This document shows, in pieces, positions 22,780-36,600 of a stretch of 64,000 nt of DNA. The stretch is from Sialis fuliginosa (taxonomy: Eukaryota > Arthropoda > Insecta > Megaloptera > Sialidae). The notes under the pieces were generated by a model. It saw nothing but the letters and a program-made list of their open reading frames with translations. It made no database searches and had not been told where the DNA came from. The position numbers were made by a program, and so were the translations under genes. The stretch lies in NCBI GenBank assembly GCA_961205875.1, contig OY540821.1, forward strand, positions 2,976,001 to 3,040,000. Reading direction: 5' to 3'. Every line of letters starts with the position of its first letter. Position 1 is the stretch's first letter.

Positions 22780-25700
22780 CAACAACTTTTTAGTAGACAC
22801 GGGGGCTGACATATCATTAGTAAAATTGCAAAATTTAAAGGGAGACACATTGTGTTATGAGGATAAGAACATAACTCTTAAGGGCATAGATTCTCTCGAG
22901 AACCCTCTTAGAACAATTTGTTATTGTCACTTAACCATTTTGTTGGATGACCTTTGCTATAGTCATACTTTTTATGTAGTTCCCAATGATTTTCCAATAC
23001 CTTCACATGGTATTATAGGAAATGATCTACTTAAAGCATTCAGGGCCAAGATTGACTTAGATAACGATTTCTTACAACTAGGGGATCACAAACTTATTTT
23101 AAAACATACGGAATCATTATTAAAATCGAGCTCAGAAACTCTACCAAATCAAGCTTAATATCTACAAAATCCTAATCCAAGCGTAAATCAAACTCATATT
23201 CAAAATCCTATATCTAACCTTATTAAATCACCAAATCATAAATCGATTCCGCTTAAATCTAATATACAAAATCGTGATCAATTAAATAACTCGAATATCG
23301 CTGATAGAAATATAGAAACTAAATCCAATTATTACAATCATAGTAACTCGTTTAATAATAAAAATAAAATATTTTATCTATCTCCGCGAAGCGAGACGGT
23401 AGTTTCGATCAATGTTATAAACGAAAATATAAACGAAGGTATAGTTCCTAAACTAGTAATACTAGACGGTGTATATTTATGTTCTAGCCTAGGTAAAGTA
23501 AACCAAGACAAAACCGCCGTCACAACAATATTAAACACTACAGAAAAATCGGTAAAAATTAATAAACGAGATATTTTGTTAGAACCAATTGAATCAGAAT
23601 TCAACGATTTGCACGTACGTAACGTTTCATCTGCGCAAACTAATTCACAAATAAATTGTAGTTCGGATCGATTAAATAAAATCACCAACTCTTTACGGTT
23701 ATCACACCTAAATTCAGAAGAAAAGGAATCTTTATTAGAAATTTGTCATAAATATAATAACATTTTTTATCTAGACGGAGATACACTGACTTACACTAAT
23801 TCTGTAACACACCAAATACCTACCTCTACGCAAATACCTGTTAGCGCAAAAACATATCGTTATCCTGAGGTACACAAAACTGAGGTAGATAGACAAACAC
23901 AAAAATTATTAAAAGAAAATATCATAGAACACTCTACATCTCCATGGAAAAGTCCGGTGTGGAGAGTACCCAAAAAACCAAATGCTTCAGGGGAAAAACA
24001 GTTTAGGTTAGTTATAGACTATAGGAAGCTTAACGAAATAACGATAGGAGATAAATATCCGTTACCTCAAATTAACGAGAACTTAGATCAATTAAGCCAC
24101 TCTAAATATTTTTCAACTATTGACTTGACTTCCGGATTTCATCAAATCAAGATGGATTCCGAGGATTCAAGCAAAACAGCATTTTCTGTCCCTTCAGGAC
24201 ATTACCAATTCAATAGGATGCCTTTCGGTTTGAAGAACGCGCCGAGTACGTTCCAAAGACTAATGAACACGGTTTTAGCGGGAATTCAAAATTATCGTTG
24301 CTTCGTATATTTGGACGATATTGTCATACATGCCGATAATTTGGAAAACCATAATAAACGTTTAACAGAAGTCTTTGAACGATTGTCTAAATTCAATTTA
24401 AAAATACAACCTAGTAAATGTGAATTTTTACGTCACGAGGTTATGTATTTAGGACATCTGATAACGGAAAACGGAGTTAAACCGGATCCTAAAAAGTAGA
24501 ATGCGTGTTAAACTATCCAACGCCTAGGTCTCCTACTGATATAAAGTCATTTTTGGGATTAATTGGATATTATAGAAGATTTATTCAAAATTTTAGTTCT
24601 ATAACGAAGCCACTAACGCAATTATTAAAGAAAAATGAACCATTTTTGTAGACTAGTACGTAACAAAACTCGTTTGAAATTTTAAAAAATATTCTATGTA
24701 ATGAGCCTCTATTACAGTATCCTGATTTCACCAAAGATTTTTATCTAACTACAGACACGAGTAATTTTGCCATAGGATCTGTTTTGTCGTAAGGTGAACC
24801 ACCTAATGATTTACCTGTAGCATACGCTAGTAGAACTCTAAACCAAGCCGAATCAAATTATTCCACCACCGAACGCGAACTATTAGCTATAGTTTGGAGT
24901 ATTAAACACTTTAGACCTTATCTATACGGTCGTAAGTTTCACATTATTACCGATCATAGACCCCTAACTTGGCTATTTAACGTTAAGGATCCTGGGTCGC
25001 GATTAATTCGATGGAGGTTGGCTTTAGAGGAATATGAATTCATGATATCATACAAACCAGGTAAATTAAATAACAACGCTGATGCACTAAGTCGAATAAC
25101 TATCGATTCAAATCTAAATTTAAATAACAATAACAACATGCACGCTATTAATACTATCAAACATAATAAAGAATCATACTCAGAATTTTTAAGCAAACTC
25201 GAGACATCTATAATCAATTTTGACAAAGTAAATGAAAAAGACGATAGCTTAATAAACGCGAACGGTAATATTATAATACCAATTTCTTTAGATCTCGAAT
25301 TCCATGAAAAATTTCACGTAGATTTAAAAAATAAATACGATCATAGCGAAATATTAAAATCAAACGATTCTAAATTACACGATATAATTATTATTAAGGA
25401 AAACAATTGCACATTTTATTATTTGATAACAAAATCCAACTATTGGGATAGAACAAATTACGAAACGATGTTTAATATCTTATTGAAACTTAGAAACTTA
25501 CTTGTTGAAAATAATGAAACGATTATCAATATTCCAAGGTTAGGTTCGGGTATAGACCATTTAAATTGGAAAAAATTTCGCGCTATGTTACGTTACATAT
25601 TCAGAAACACTAATATCGAAATTAATGTATTTCACGACGTGTTAATTACACCGAAACCCGAAGAAATTCCTCAAATATTAAAGGAAAATCATGCATGTCC

Positions 25701-26703
25701 GAATTCTGGTCATTCCGGATTCCATCGTACTTATAGTAAAATAAAACAAAAATATAAGTGGGCTAAAATGAAAAAGGAGATTTTTAATTATATTAAAACT
25801 TGTGAATCATGTCAAAAAAATAAATTGATTAGGAAAAAGAACATTAAACCGATGGAAATTGTCATCTAAACCTTTTGAGAGAGTAGCTCTAGATATAGTA
25901 GGACCACTTCCCATGTCTGAATCGGGAAACAAATACATATTGACTCTACATATTGACGAAATTTTCACAAGCTTACCCCATTCCAAATCATGAATCGATG
26001 ACTGTTGCAAAAATTTTCGTTCAAAACTTTGTCTGTAAATTTGGCATACCAATTTCTATTTTAACTGACCAAGGCAGGGACTTCACTTCTAATTTATTTA
26101 AAGACGTAGCCAAATTATTCAAAATAAAACGTATTAACTGTGTACAGCTTATCATCCAGAGTCCAATGGTGCTTTAGAACGTAGTCATGCAACTTTGAAG
26201 GATTATTTAAAACACTATGTAAATTCCGAACAAACTGACTGGGACTAATGGACAGACTTTGCCATGTTTTCATATAATACGGCAACACATACGTCTACTA
26301 AATTCACACCATACGAACTAATCTTTGGTCACAAAGCTGAGCTACCGACGTCGCTAACAAATCCACCTGAATTCAGGTATATATACGACAATTACCTCGA
26401 CGAACTTAAACTTAAATTACGTTAATCACATCAGTTAGCGAAAGAACACCTAGTCGCATCTAAATTAATTAATAAACAATATTACGACAAAAAATGTAAT
26501 AATATCAATTTTAAAATAGGAGAAAAAGTCTATTTAACGAATGAACAGAGTAAATTAGGTAAATCGAAGAAGCTTTCTCCGAATTACACAGGACCCTATA
26601 CTATTATTGACGTAAATTCACCCGTGAATTACACCATATTAATTAAAAACAAAAAAGTTAAGGTCCATGCAAATAGACTAAAACCAGCTTTTATTACAGA
26701 CTA
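22780..26703 (+). pseudogene. pol: pol of gypsy A (protease, RT, RNase H, integrase), broken
   Basis: An aspartic protease motif LVDTGAD lies near 22790. Reverse transcriptase spans about 23900-24480 with the YLDD catalytic motif near 24311. RNase H follows with TTDTS and DHRPL motifs. Integrase has the HHCC zinc region near 25690-25830 and the core region at 25890-26290. In-frame stops lie at 23156, 24497, 24648 and 24790, with more in the integrase (near 26247 and 26422), and there is a frame change near 25865. This shows long decay. Similarity to gypsy B's pol is high across the whole region, so A and B belong to one family. Confidence 0.85.
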
Positions 26704-26748
26704 ATCGCCGGTTCAATCACTTGTAGTCCGACGTTTAATCACACCGAT

Positions 26749-28459
26749 TTGAAAACAACTCCGGGCATATACTTCGACTTCGTTTCGATAACAAAATTTA
26801 AGGAAACAGATTGGAATTTGATAACCTACCTCAATATATCATCGTTTAGCACTAAATTAAAATTAATCGACGAAACATTTTCAAAAACTAAATTACTATG
26901 CTTAAACCAAGTCATGAATACGATATCATCATGCAAAAGTTCGTTACCAATCCTCTCGCAGGTGATATCACAGTTACAGACACAAGACGCTACGTTAAAG
27001 GGATTATTAGGACACAAAAGGGCAAAACGCGGTCTATTCAATGAAATGGGTACCGTTTTTAAAACTATTTTCGGGACGTTAGATCAGAGCGACGCTGAAT
27101 TTTTCAACGACGCTATAAAAAGGGTTAATCATGATGATAAAGAGCTATTAGGTCTGATGAAACAACAAACACAAGTCGTAAAGACCACTATCACAAATTT
27201 CAACAATACTATCACGAATCTAGAAACCAATACACGTATATTCAACCAAAATTTTAAACTTTTTGAAAATTTCAATAAGGATACGAGCACTAGATATTTT
27301 AAAATTGAATGGAAACAAGAACTAGACGAGCATTTAGGGTTACTTAGTTTAATGGCTAACGAACTTAATAATGAATACACGAATCTAATTAATGCAATTT
27401 TGTTTGCTAAATCGAATGCATTACGTCCCTCGGTACTTTCACCTCAACAATACATTCACGAGATTACCAAAACAATTCCCTACATGCCAACATCCACAAT
27501 TTACCCCTTTTCCATTGAAATGAAAAATGCTCACGATTTATTATCTTTAGTAACATTTAAGACATTCTATATGGACCAGAATTTAGTATATATCATTAGT
27601 ACGCCGATACTAAGTCAATCTAGTTATAAGCTTTTTAATATAATACCACTACCAATAAAAATCGAAAACTATAAACATGTATTCATTTCACCTAACATTA
27701 ATTATCTAGCTTTATCGGAAAATAAATTGCACTACACAGTCCTTTCAAATTTAAATCTTTGTAAACAGCTCGCGAATTTCTACATATGTAGAACCGATTT
27801 TTTCAGTACCAAATAATCCAACTTGTGAGACTGAATTGCTTCACTCAATTTCTTTGCCAAAAACGTGTGAAATTAGATTCATAAACGTGAAAAATGAAAT
27901 ATGGAATAAATTACATCAAAAGAATCAATGGATTTATGTATTAAATAATATAACCGATGTCACAATCAATTGTAAAAATCAAATGCCAACCGACATAAAA
28001 CTATTTAAAACTGGAATAATAACAGTAGCAAATAACTGTAAGCTATATACAAGTTCGATTATGCTTACTAGTAATAAAAATACAAATTTAGAAACGCATT
28101 TTATGTCTTTCATACCCAATTTTAATATAACTGAACATGACTGTTGTATTACGAGTAAAACCAAAAATATCAGTGATGTTATACATATATCCTAATTTGA
28201 TTTCATTAAACATAGATAAGGACAGTTTAAACTTAGCAAGCCATAAACTAGATAATATAATTGAAATTGCTGACGAATTATATACTGAACAACCTTACAT
28301 AGAAAAATTAGCATCAAACAATTATTTTTCATATATTATACATATGTTCTATAATCAAATTTGTTGGATTATATATACTTTATAGATCTTTCAAATACCT
28401 TAAACGTAAATGTTCAAATAATTATTGTTCAAGAGGACATGGATGTCAGAGATTAAGAT
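26749..28459 (+). pseudogene. env: env of gypsy A, split by gypsy B (3' end at 41345-41483)
   Basis: This is an insect-gypsy, F-protein-like envelope gene. The frame at 26749-27816 has a basic cleavage-type motif followed by a hydrophobic, fusion-peptide-like segment near 27019-27070. Later frames 27836-28195 and 28137-28385 follow after frame breaks, and a hydrophobic membrane anchor lies near 28320-28390. The coding tail is interrupted at 28459 by gypsy B and resumes at 41345, ending in TAA near 41483. Frame changes make it defective. Confidence 0.75.
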
Positions 28460-28964
28460 TGTAATGTACTTACCTCTTACCTCTATAATTTCAATTATAA
28501 GTTTATATCTAATATAATGTTAACTATGTATTTACAAAAATAAGATATTTGATATTGACAAACTCAATCATCTATTTGTATAATAATAATGTTTCTCACT
28601 CGTGTATTATTTACTGTTTACAAATCCCGAGTAGCTCGTGACTACCAATGTTCAACACATGACTACTGTATGTCCGAACTTTGGCAATTGGTAACTGATA
28701 AAGAAATATATAAAGGGGACTGGTGCGAGACGACAAGAATCAATGATACCAAGGACAGTCACACCAAAAAAGTCATAACACACAGTAAGCCTGATAATAA
28801 TATACATACTGATACACAGAAAGATACGTTGCTAAATCCAAATTCAAGTATCTTTATATTTTAATATTAATTGTTAAAAGTATATGTAATTATAAGTTAC
28901 AATAATAAATAAATATATATATCAAAATATCCAAGTGTAATAATTGTGAATACCTTCATCAACA
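28460..28964 (+). repeat. 5' LTR of gypsy B
   Basis: This LTR has a TATA box (TATATAAAGG near 28708) and an AATAAA-containing 3' region near 28906. The aligned 3' LTR (38410-38767 plus 41171-41340) differs by only about three substitutions and a 10-bp duplication. The last ~12 bases of the LTR are lost at the deletion joint. Confidence 0.85.
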
Positions 28965-28979
28965 CAACAACAAAAATGA

Positions 28980-31627
28980 CGTCTTGTCATAGACTATAGA
29001 AAGTCGAATGAAATCACCGTAGGGGATTCATATCCATTACCTACTATAGCTGATATATTAGATCAATTAGGTCACTCAAAATACTTCACTACCTTAGATC
29101 TTGCATCAGGATTCCACCAAATCAAAATGGATCCAGATGACGCGCATAAGACTGCTTTCACCGTACCATTTGGACATTTTCAATACAAACGTATGCCTTT
29201 TGGTCTACGATCGGCACCTGCCACTTTCCAAAGGGTTATGAATAATGTTTTAACAGGATTACAGGGTACGCGTTGTTTTACATATTTAGACGATATTGTA
29301 GTTTACGGGAATACTTTAGACGACCACAACAACAAATTAAAGGAAATATTTGACAGACTAATTAAATCTAACTTAAAATTACAACCGGACAAATGTGAAT
29401 TTCTTAGACGCGAAGTAATGTATCTAGAAGATTTAATAACAGATTCAGGTGTAAAACCAGATCCATCAAAAATTAAAGCTGTATCGAATTATCCCATTCC
29501 TAAAACACCTAAAGACATTAAAGCTTTCTTAGGGTTAGTAGGATATTACAGGAGATTTATTAATAATTTTAGTAAAATAGCTTTACCACTCACAAAATTG
29601 TTAAGAAAAGATATAGATTTTAAATGGACAAGTTTACAATAAGAGTCATTTGAGTTTCTAAAAAACGAATTGTGTAAAGAACCTATATTAAAATATCCTG
29701 ATTTCGAAAATCAATTCATACTTACAACAGATGCTAGCAATTACGCAATTTTCGCAAGGTAACGTACCTAACGATTTACCAATAGCATACGCAAGTCGTA
29801 CATTAAACAAAGCCGAATCTAACTATTCAACAACAGAAAAGGAGTTACTAGCGATAATTTGGAGCGTCAATCATTTTCGCCCATATTTATATGGTCGCGA
29901 ATTCATAATTCTAACGGATCATAAGCCACTACAATGGTTATTTAATGTAAAGGATCTAGGATCTAGATTAGTCAGATGGCGTTTGAAACTCGAAGAATAT
30001 AATTATAAAATTTTATATAAGCCGGGTAAATGCAATAGCAATGCTGATGCACTAAGTCGGATAAAAATTAATTCGATTACAACAACAATCAATTATTAGA
30101 ACTTTTTAAATAATTTACAAACATCTATTATTAATTACGACAAACTAAATGAATTAGATTCTTCAATCCTAGATAGTAAAGATAATCTAGCTATTTTTAT
30201 TTCTAAGGATTTAGATATTACATCATCTAATTTATTTTCAAAAATTAGCGAAAAATATAATCATCTTAATCAATTAAAGAACTTAAATCTTAATGTTAAC
30301 GATATTCAACTTGTTCAAGAAGGCAATTATTATTTTTTCTATCTAATTTTTAAAGAAAATTACTGGGATAACGTATCATATGAAAATTTATTTGAGATGA
30401 TAGTAAAATTAAAAGATTAACTAATATTACATAAAATAGAAACTATTTCTTTAAGCAAATTTGATGACCATGTAAAGTTAAAATGGCATAAAATTAGGTC
30501 AATGTTTAGATATATATTTAAGGATTCGAGCATACATTTAAATATATACCATAATAAAATAGTTAAACCTACTGCCGAGGAAATAAAAACAATATTGCAT
30601 GAAAATCATTCAAGTCCACTCGCAGGGCATTCAGGGTTTCACAGAACACATAAAAGAATAAAGTGTAACTATAAATGGGATGGAATGAAGCAAGACATCG
30701 CGAATTTTATAAAAAACTGTACGTCGTGTCAAAAAAATAAACTTGTTCGGAATAAGTCTAGGAAACCTATGGAATTAACAACTACAGCTAATGAGCCTTT
30801 TGAAAAAAAATTCTTTAGATATTGTAGGACCTCTTCCATTAACGGAGAACGGTAATAAATATATACTCACACTACAGGATGATCTAAGCAAATATTCTCA
30901 AGCTTACCCTATACCATCTCACGATGCTGAGACAATATCGAGAAAATTTGTTACCAACTTTATCTGTAAATTTGGAATCCCAAAAACTATTTTAACTGAT
31001 CAAGGAAAAGACTTTACATCCAATTTATTTAAAAATGTTTCAAAATTATTTAGAATCAAAAATATCCAAACAACCGCGTATAGACCACAAACCAATGGAA
31101 GTTTAGGAAGAAGTCATTCAACCCTAGCTGAATATTTAAAACACTATATTAGTAATAATCAAACAGATTGGGATGAATGGATTCAGTTCGCCATGTTTTC
31201 CTATAACACTACACCTCATACTTCCACTCCATACGAACTAATATTCGGAATGAAACCTGAACTACCAATATCAATCACTCAAAAAGCCGAATTTAAATAT
31301 AGTTACGACGATTATTTAGAAGAACTAAAACTTAAACTAAATAAATGTCACGGTATCGCGAAAAATAATATAATTAACTCAAAATTAACAAATAAAAAAT
31401 ATTATGACAAAAATTCAAAAATTATAAATTATAACGTAGGAGACAAGGTTTATTTATTAAACGAAGCTACTAAACTAAATCATTCAAAGAAATTAAGCGC
31501 TAAATATCACGGTCCATACTCGATTATTGAGAAAAATTCTAACACAAATGTCACCATAAAAATTAACAAACGAAAGGTAAAAGTACATGTTGATAGATTA
31601 AAACATGCATTCATTACAGATGCATAA
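28980..31627 (+). pseudogene. pol: pol of gypsy B, 5'-truncated and broken
   Basis: The coding starts mid-RT (VIDYRKSNEITVGD) and contains YLDD near 29287, RNase H (DHKPLQWLF near 29919), the integrase zinc region near 30600-30740, and the integrase core with TDQG and the C-terminal domain to 31627. Defects are a stop near 29640, an internal deletion near 29745 in RNase H, stops near 30097 and 30418, and a frame change near 30810. Protease and gag are absent. Confidence 0.85.
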
Positions 31628-31659
31628 CATCTATAACCACGGAGGATACATACAACGAT

Positions 31660-32611
31660 ACAACAATCGAAAAGTCGCCGGGGTTATACTACGACCATAT
31701 AGGGCAAGTAAAATTTTATGAAAATCAATAGAGATTAGTTACGTATTTAGACATCTCATTGCTCAATGATAAAATAAAATTAATTGAAAATACATATACA
31801 AAATCTAAATTTTTATGCGAAAGTAAAATAATTTCAAAATTCTCATTATGTAACACATCACTAAAGATAATTGATCAACAATTACCTGTTTTAGAATCCA
31901 AAGTAATTACCATTAAGAATTTGATAGGTAGTAAACGTGTAAAGAGAGGTTGGTTTGACGGACTTGGAACCGTTTTTAAAACAATTTTTGGAACTATGGA
32001 TCAAAATGACGCGAATAACATTCACGAATCTATTAATCATATCGAGTCAAATGAAAAAGAAACATTAAAACTATTTAAGGATCAAATTCATGTCGTTAAA
32101 TCCACTATCGCTAATTTTAATTATACGATAAATAGTTTAAATAAGAATGAAGAAATTTTCAATAAAAATTTAAATTTAATAGAAACATTTACTAAGGAAA
32201 CGAAAGATGTTATTTTTGATATTCGAATTAAACAAAGTATTGACGAACATTTTGCTTTACTAACACTAATGATAAACGAGTTAGATAAGGAACATACGAA
32301 TATTATAAACTCTATACTGTTCGCAAAGCAAAATTTATTACATCCACTAATAATATCTCCAACGGAATATATTAACGAATTGAAAAAAACACTGCCATAC
32401 TTACCTAGTTCTACTACATATCCAATGTCCTTAGAATTAGATAATTTCAATTATTTATCTCAATTGATTACATTAAGGGTATTCTATAAAGATTTTAAAT
32501 TAATATTCGTAGCTAATAACCCATTAGTTAATGATCTATATTTCGATTTATATAATTTAATTCCTTTACCAATTCAATTTTCTAATGATGATTATTTGTT
32601 TATATTACCTA
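31660..32611 (+). pseudogene. env: env of gypsy B, 5' part, split by a Helitron
   Basis: The frame 31759-32685 carries the same cleavage-type motif and fusion-peptide-like segment as gypsy A env (near 31930-31990). An in-frame stop at about 31729 separates it from its N-terminal part. True env coding ends at 32611; the last ~25 codons of the open frame are Helitron sequence. The gene continues at 37478. Confidence 0.8.
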
Positions 32612-33404
32612 CTAGCTGGGCCCACGCGGCTTCGCCCGCTTGGACTACGGAATTATTGTTTAGGATTTTTGAAAAATATACATAGTTGAATTAAGTACAA
32701 ACACGATTAATTATTATCGTAATAATAACTAATCAAAACCTAACGTACCTAAAAAAAAAAACAAATCAGAACAAAAATTACAAATCATTTTTGTTCTGTT
32801 TAAATTTAAAAGTTAATAATTGAAAACAAAATAAACAACTGCCGGCCGAGCGCTGAATCGTCCCTCTCCCCGCGCCATTTCATCATAGTTCGCGCGAATT
32901 GCCGCGAATAATATGTTATTTTATGTATATTTCACGTTATTTCCTAAACCAAAAAACCAAATTGGATTCTGTAAAGGGCAAATTATATCTACATTAAGTA
33001 CTTATGACGATGAAATCATTTATTTCGATATGGATTAATGTTTTGTAGGTCATTAGTCCATGTAAACAGAACCCAAATATTTTATGTTTTCTTTGTAACA
33101 TAAAAGCAGTCATTGTGGCTTAAATATAAAAGTTAGACATATGCTGTCGCGGACTTTATTGTAGAACTTTTGATTCTACACAATTCTTTAATACATTATT
33201 TTGTTCTATATAGAACGGTTTAGGCAGCGTATTACAAAACAGCGCGCCGACGGCAAAATTTTTTCCGACTTGATTTACTATTTTTGTCACTGCTTAGTTG
33301 TTATGTTACCTAACCTAACAAAATATAGCCTATAACCTGGCCAGAGAACGTACCTATGAATTAAAAAAAAAACACGTAAATCGGATAAGTGGTTCTCGAG
33401 TGAT

Positions 33405-33405
<1 letters not shown>

Positions 33406-33435
<30 letters not shown>
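33406..33435. repeat. (GATA)n microsatellite, LINE 3' tail
   Basis: Seven to eight GATA units (TATC on the LINE strand) directly follow the LINE polyadenylation-like signal, so they are most simply its replicated 3' tail. Confidence 0.85.
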
Positions 33436-33613
33436 GTTTTATTTCATATAGACTGTTTATACAGTGTGAAACATGTCATTTATAAAGAAGTTAAACATGA
33501 AATAAATAAATTTAAACATAAAACATTGCACAAATCACGTATGCATACATTATGTGGACACATGGGTACACACATGTATACTAACAAAGAAAATACATTA
33601 ATATTATTATTAG

Positions 33614-36600
33614 TCAGTCTTCAAAATATTCATCAACACTATAATAATTTTTAGATAACAAATATTTTTTTAATTGAATTTTGAACTGGCGATATGGTAA
33701 AGTTTTAATATGTATCGGTAGATGGTTGTATATTTTTATTATTTGACTCAGTGGACCTTTTTGAAAAATATTCAGAGTCGCCAAAGGCGGAAGTAGAATA
33801 TGTTTATTGCGTGTGAAGTGATCATGATTACGTGTATTGTTTTCGAAAAGATATTCGTATTTTTTAATAAAAATAGCACATTCTAAAATATAGATATCAA
33901 AAACAGTTAGAATAAAAAGTTTGTTGTAAAAGGGGCGACAAGATGTACGTGGAGATATGTTACAAAGGGCTCTAATGCATCTTTTTTGTGTTAAAAAAAC
34001 ATCTTTTACATTGACTGAGTTTCCCCAGAAAATAATTCCATATGATAATTGGGACTGTACATAAGAATAATAAATATTTAGTAGTATTAAATTTGGTATA
34101 GTTTTATTTAAGTTGCGTATTAAGTATATGTATTTGTTAATTGTTTTTATGAGATTGTTAATATGTTCCTTCCATGCTAATTTTTTGTCTATATATAACC
34201 CAAGAAATTTCACCACTGTAGATAATTCTAGATTTCCATGATTAGGTAAAGTTATACTATTATCATTCGTTCCATAGTTGCCAAATTTGATAAGTTGAGT
34301 TTTTTTAACATTTAGTTTTAAGCTGTTGTTATCATACCATTTAGAAATATTAGTGATGGAAGTATTCATATGGTCAATCAAAGATTCCTTGTGTATAGCA
34401 GTATAGACAATTGAAGTGTCGTCTGCAAATAGTACTGTTTTGTCGTTTATATGCATATTTATATCATTTATGTACAGTATAAAAAATAGTGGGCCTAATA
34501 TGGAACCTTGGGGAACTCCATTAGCTATATCCATAGAATTTGAAAAGATAGATTGTTGGACACCATCTATTGTAGTATTCAGTTGTACGATTTGTTTTCT
34601 ATTAGATAAATAAGATCTTATAAGATTAAGGGATACACCTCGTATACCGTATTCATGTAATTTATTGCATAATAAGTCTAAGTTGATGCAGTCAAATGCT
34701 TTTGACAGATCGAATAAAGCGAGAATACATAAGTGTTTTTGGTTCCAGGCATTTAGAATACTGTTAATTGTTTCATAGATTGCTAAATTAATAGAGTGAC
34801 CCGATCGGAATCCGTGTTGATTATTGAACAAAAAATTGTACTTATTTATGTAGTTGTTAATCCTACAATAGATAACCTTTTCGAATAATTTGTCGAATAT
34901 GGATAAAAGTGCTATAGGTCTATAATTTTCGTAGTGTTCCTTATTACCTTTTTTATATAGTGGTTTTATAATGGATAATTTTAAAAGATCAGGAAATGAA
35001 CCCTGAAGAAGACAGTTATTTATAATATAACACAATGGGGTGACCAATGATTGACAATGAATTTTTACTAATGAAGTAGGTATATCGTCCCATCCAACAG
35101 AACGTTTATTTTTTAATGAATGACAAATATTGATGAGCTCGGCTTCATCACAAGGGTAAAAGAAAATACTGTTACAGTTATTAATATTGGTAAATTTAAT
35201 ATTACTGTCTGGTTCTTTAAGGTTTAGATTTGATGTAACATTTACAAAATGACTATTGAATTCATTTGCAGTGTTTTGAACTTCAGACACGGTCATATTA
35301 TCAATTAATGTAGAATTTGTGCTATTTTTATTTCTAAATTTATTTATAATATTCCAAACTGTTTTTGATTTATTATCTGAATTGTTCAGTAAATTATTGT
35401 AGTGATTATATTTTGAAATCTGAGTCTGCTTTGTAATGTTTTTACATAAATTTTTATATTTTTCTTTCAAAATAGTATCATCAATATTACATTTTCGAAA
35501 ATCTTTTAATAATAAGTACAAATTGCGTTTTTGTATTGATAAATCAATTATGTCATTGGTTATCCAATCTTTAACAGAATTAGTTTTATTTTGAATTTTT
35601 ATAATTTTTTTCGGGAACGCAATATTAAAATAATATGACACTAAATCATGAAAATTTTTAAAGCTTATATTTATGTCACTGTTCTGAAACACCGATTGCC
35701 AGCATTCATTATTTAACAAATAATTGAATAAGTACTGGTTTTCATCATTATAAGATCTTATATATTTGTAAATAATATTATTATTATTTTTTATAGCATC
35801 ATTGTTGATAGAAATTTCAATAGCATCGTGATCTGATAGTGCAGTTACTATATTTTTTATAGAAAATGCTTTAATATTTGTTATAATGTTGTCAATTAGT
35901 GTTTCAGAGCCAGCTGATTTTCTAGTAGCTTCTTTGACCGTACAAGTTAAATCAAATGTAGATAGCAGATAGTTTAATTGCTTACATTTAAAATCAGTGG
36001 TGTTCAGTAGATTTACATTAAAGTCACCACAAATGAAAATGTTCTTATTATATTTTAAACACAAAATTAAAATTTCTTCAAATATTGTGAGGAACGTATT
36101 AAAATCACCTGTGGGTGATCTGTACATACAGATAATAATAAAATCACTAGACATAACTGCACAACACTCAATATCCTTTTCTATGCTTAGATTTTCCACT
36201 TCTAATAATTGTTCCACTTTATATTCATCCTTACAGTAGATGGATACTCCACCATGGATAAATTTACTTCGGCAGAAAGCTGTAGTTAGATGATATCCTT
36301 GTAATGAGAAGGCAATTATTTCGTCATTACAAAGCCAATGTTCGGAAAAACAGACAAAATCACTTCTTGTATTGTTTAAAAACAACTCAATTTCACTAGT
36401 TTTGTTTCTTATACACTGAACATTTAAATGTAATATTTTGTAAATGTTTGACAAATTACAGCTGTCTTGAGGTGATTTTAAATTTAGGTTGTCGTTGCTG
36501 GATTCATTGTGGTTTGTTCTAAAAAAAAATTTCCTTGCACGACGGAGATCAAATCTTCTAACAACTATACCGCTTGGCCAAAACTCTGGTTTATGTATTT

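Larger units (their letters stand above)
21562..28459 (+). mobile_element. Gypsy-type LTR retrotransposon A, 5' portion
   Basis: The element begins TGTAATG at 21562 after AAGT and, once gypsy B is removed, continues at 41345 and ends CATTACA at 43214 before GAGT, a near-match 4-bp duplication. The 5' LTR is largely missing: after TGTAATG it does not match the 3' LTR. Order is gag, protease, reverse transcriptase, RNase H, integrase, env, as in insect errantivirus-like gypsy elements. Every gene has stops or frameshifts, so this copy cannot be active. Confidence 0.85.

Noticed and set aside
23374-23688. Minus-strand frame over gypsy A pol
   Set aside because: Antisense shadow of the pol frame.
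32612-32685. Apparent 3' end of gypsy B env (Thr-Ser-Trp-Ala... tail)
   Set aside because: These codons are Helitron terminal sequence read through by chance; true env resumes at 37478.
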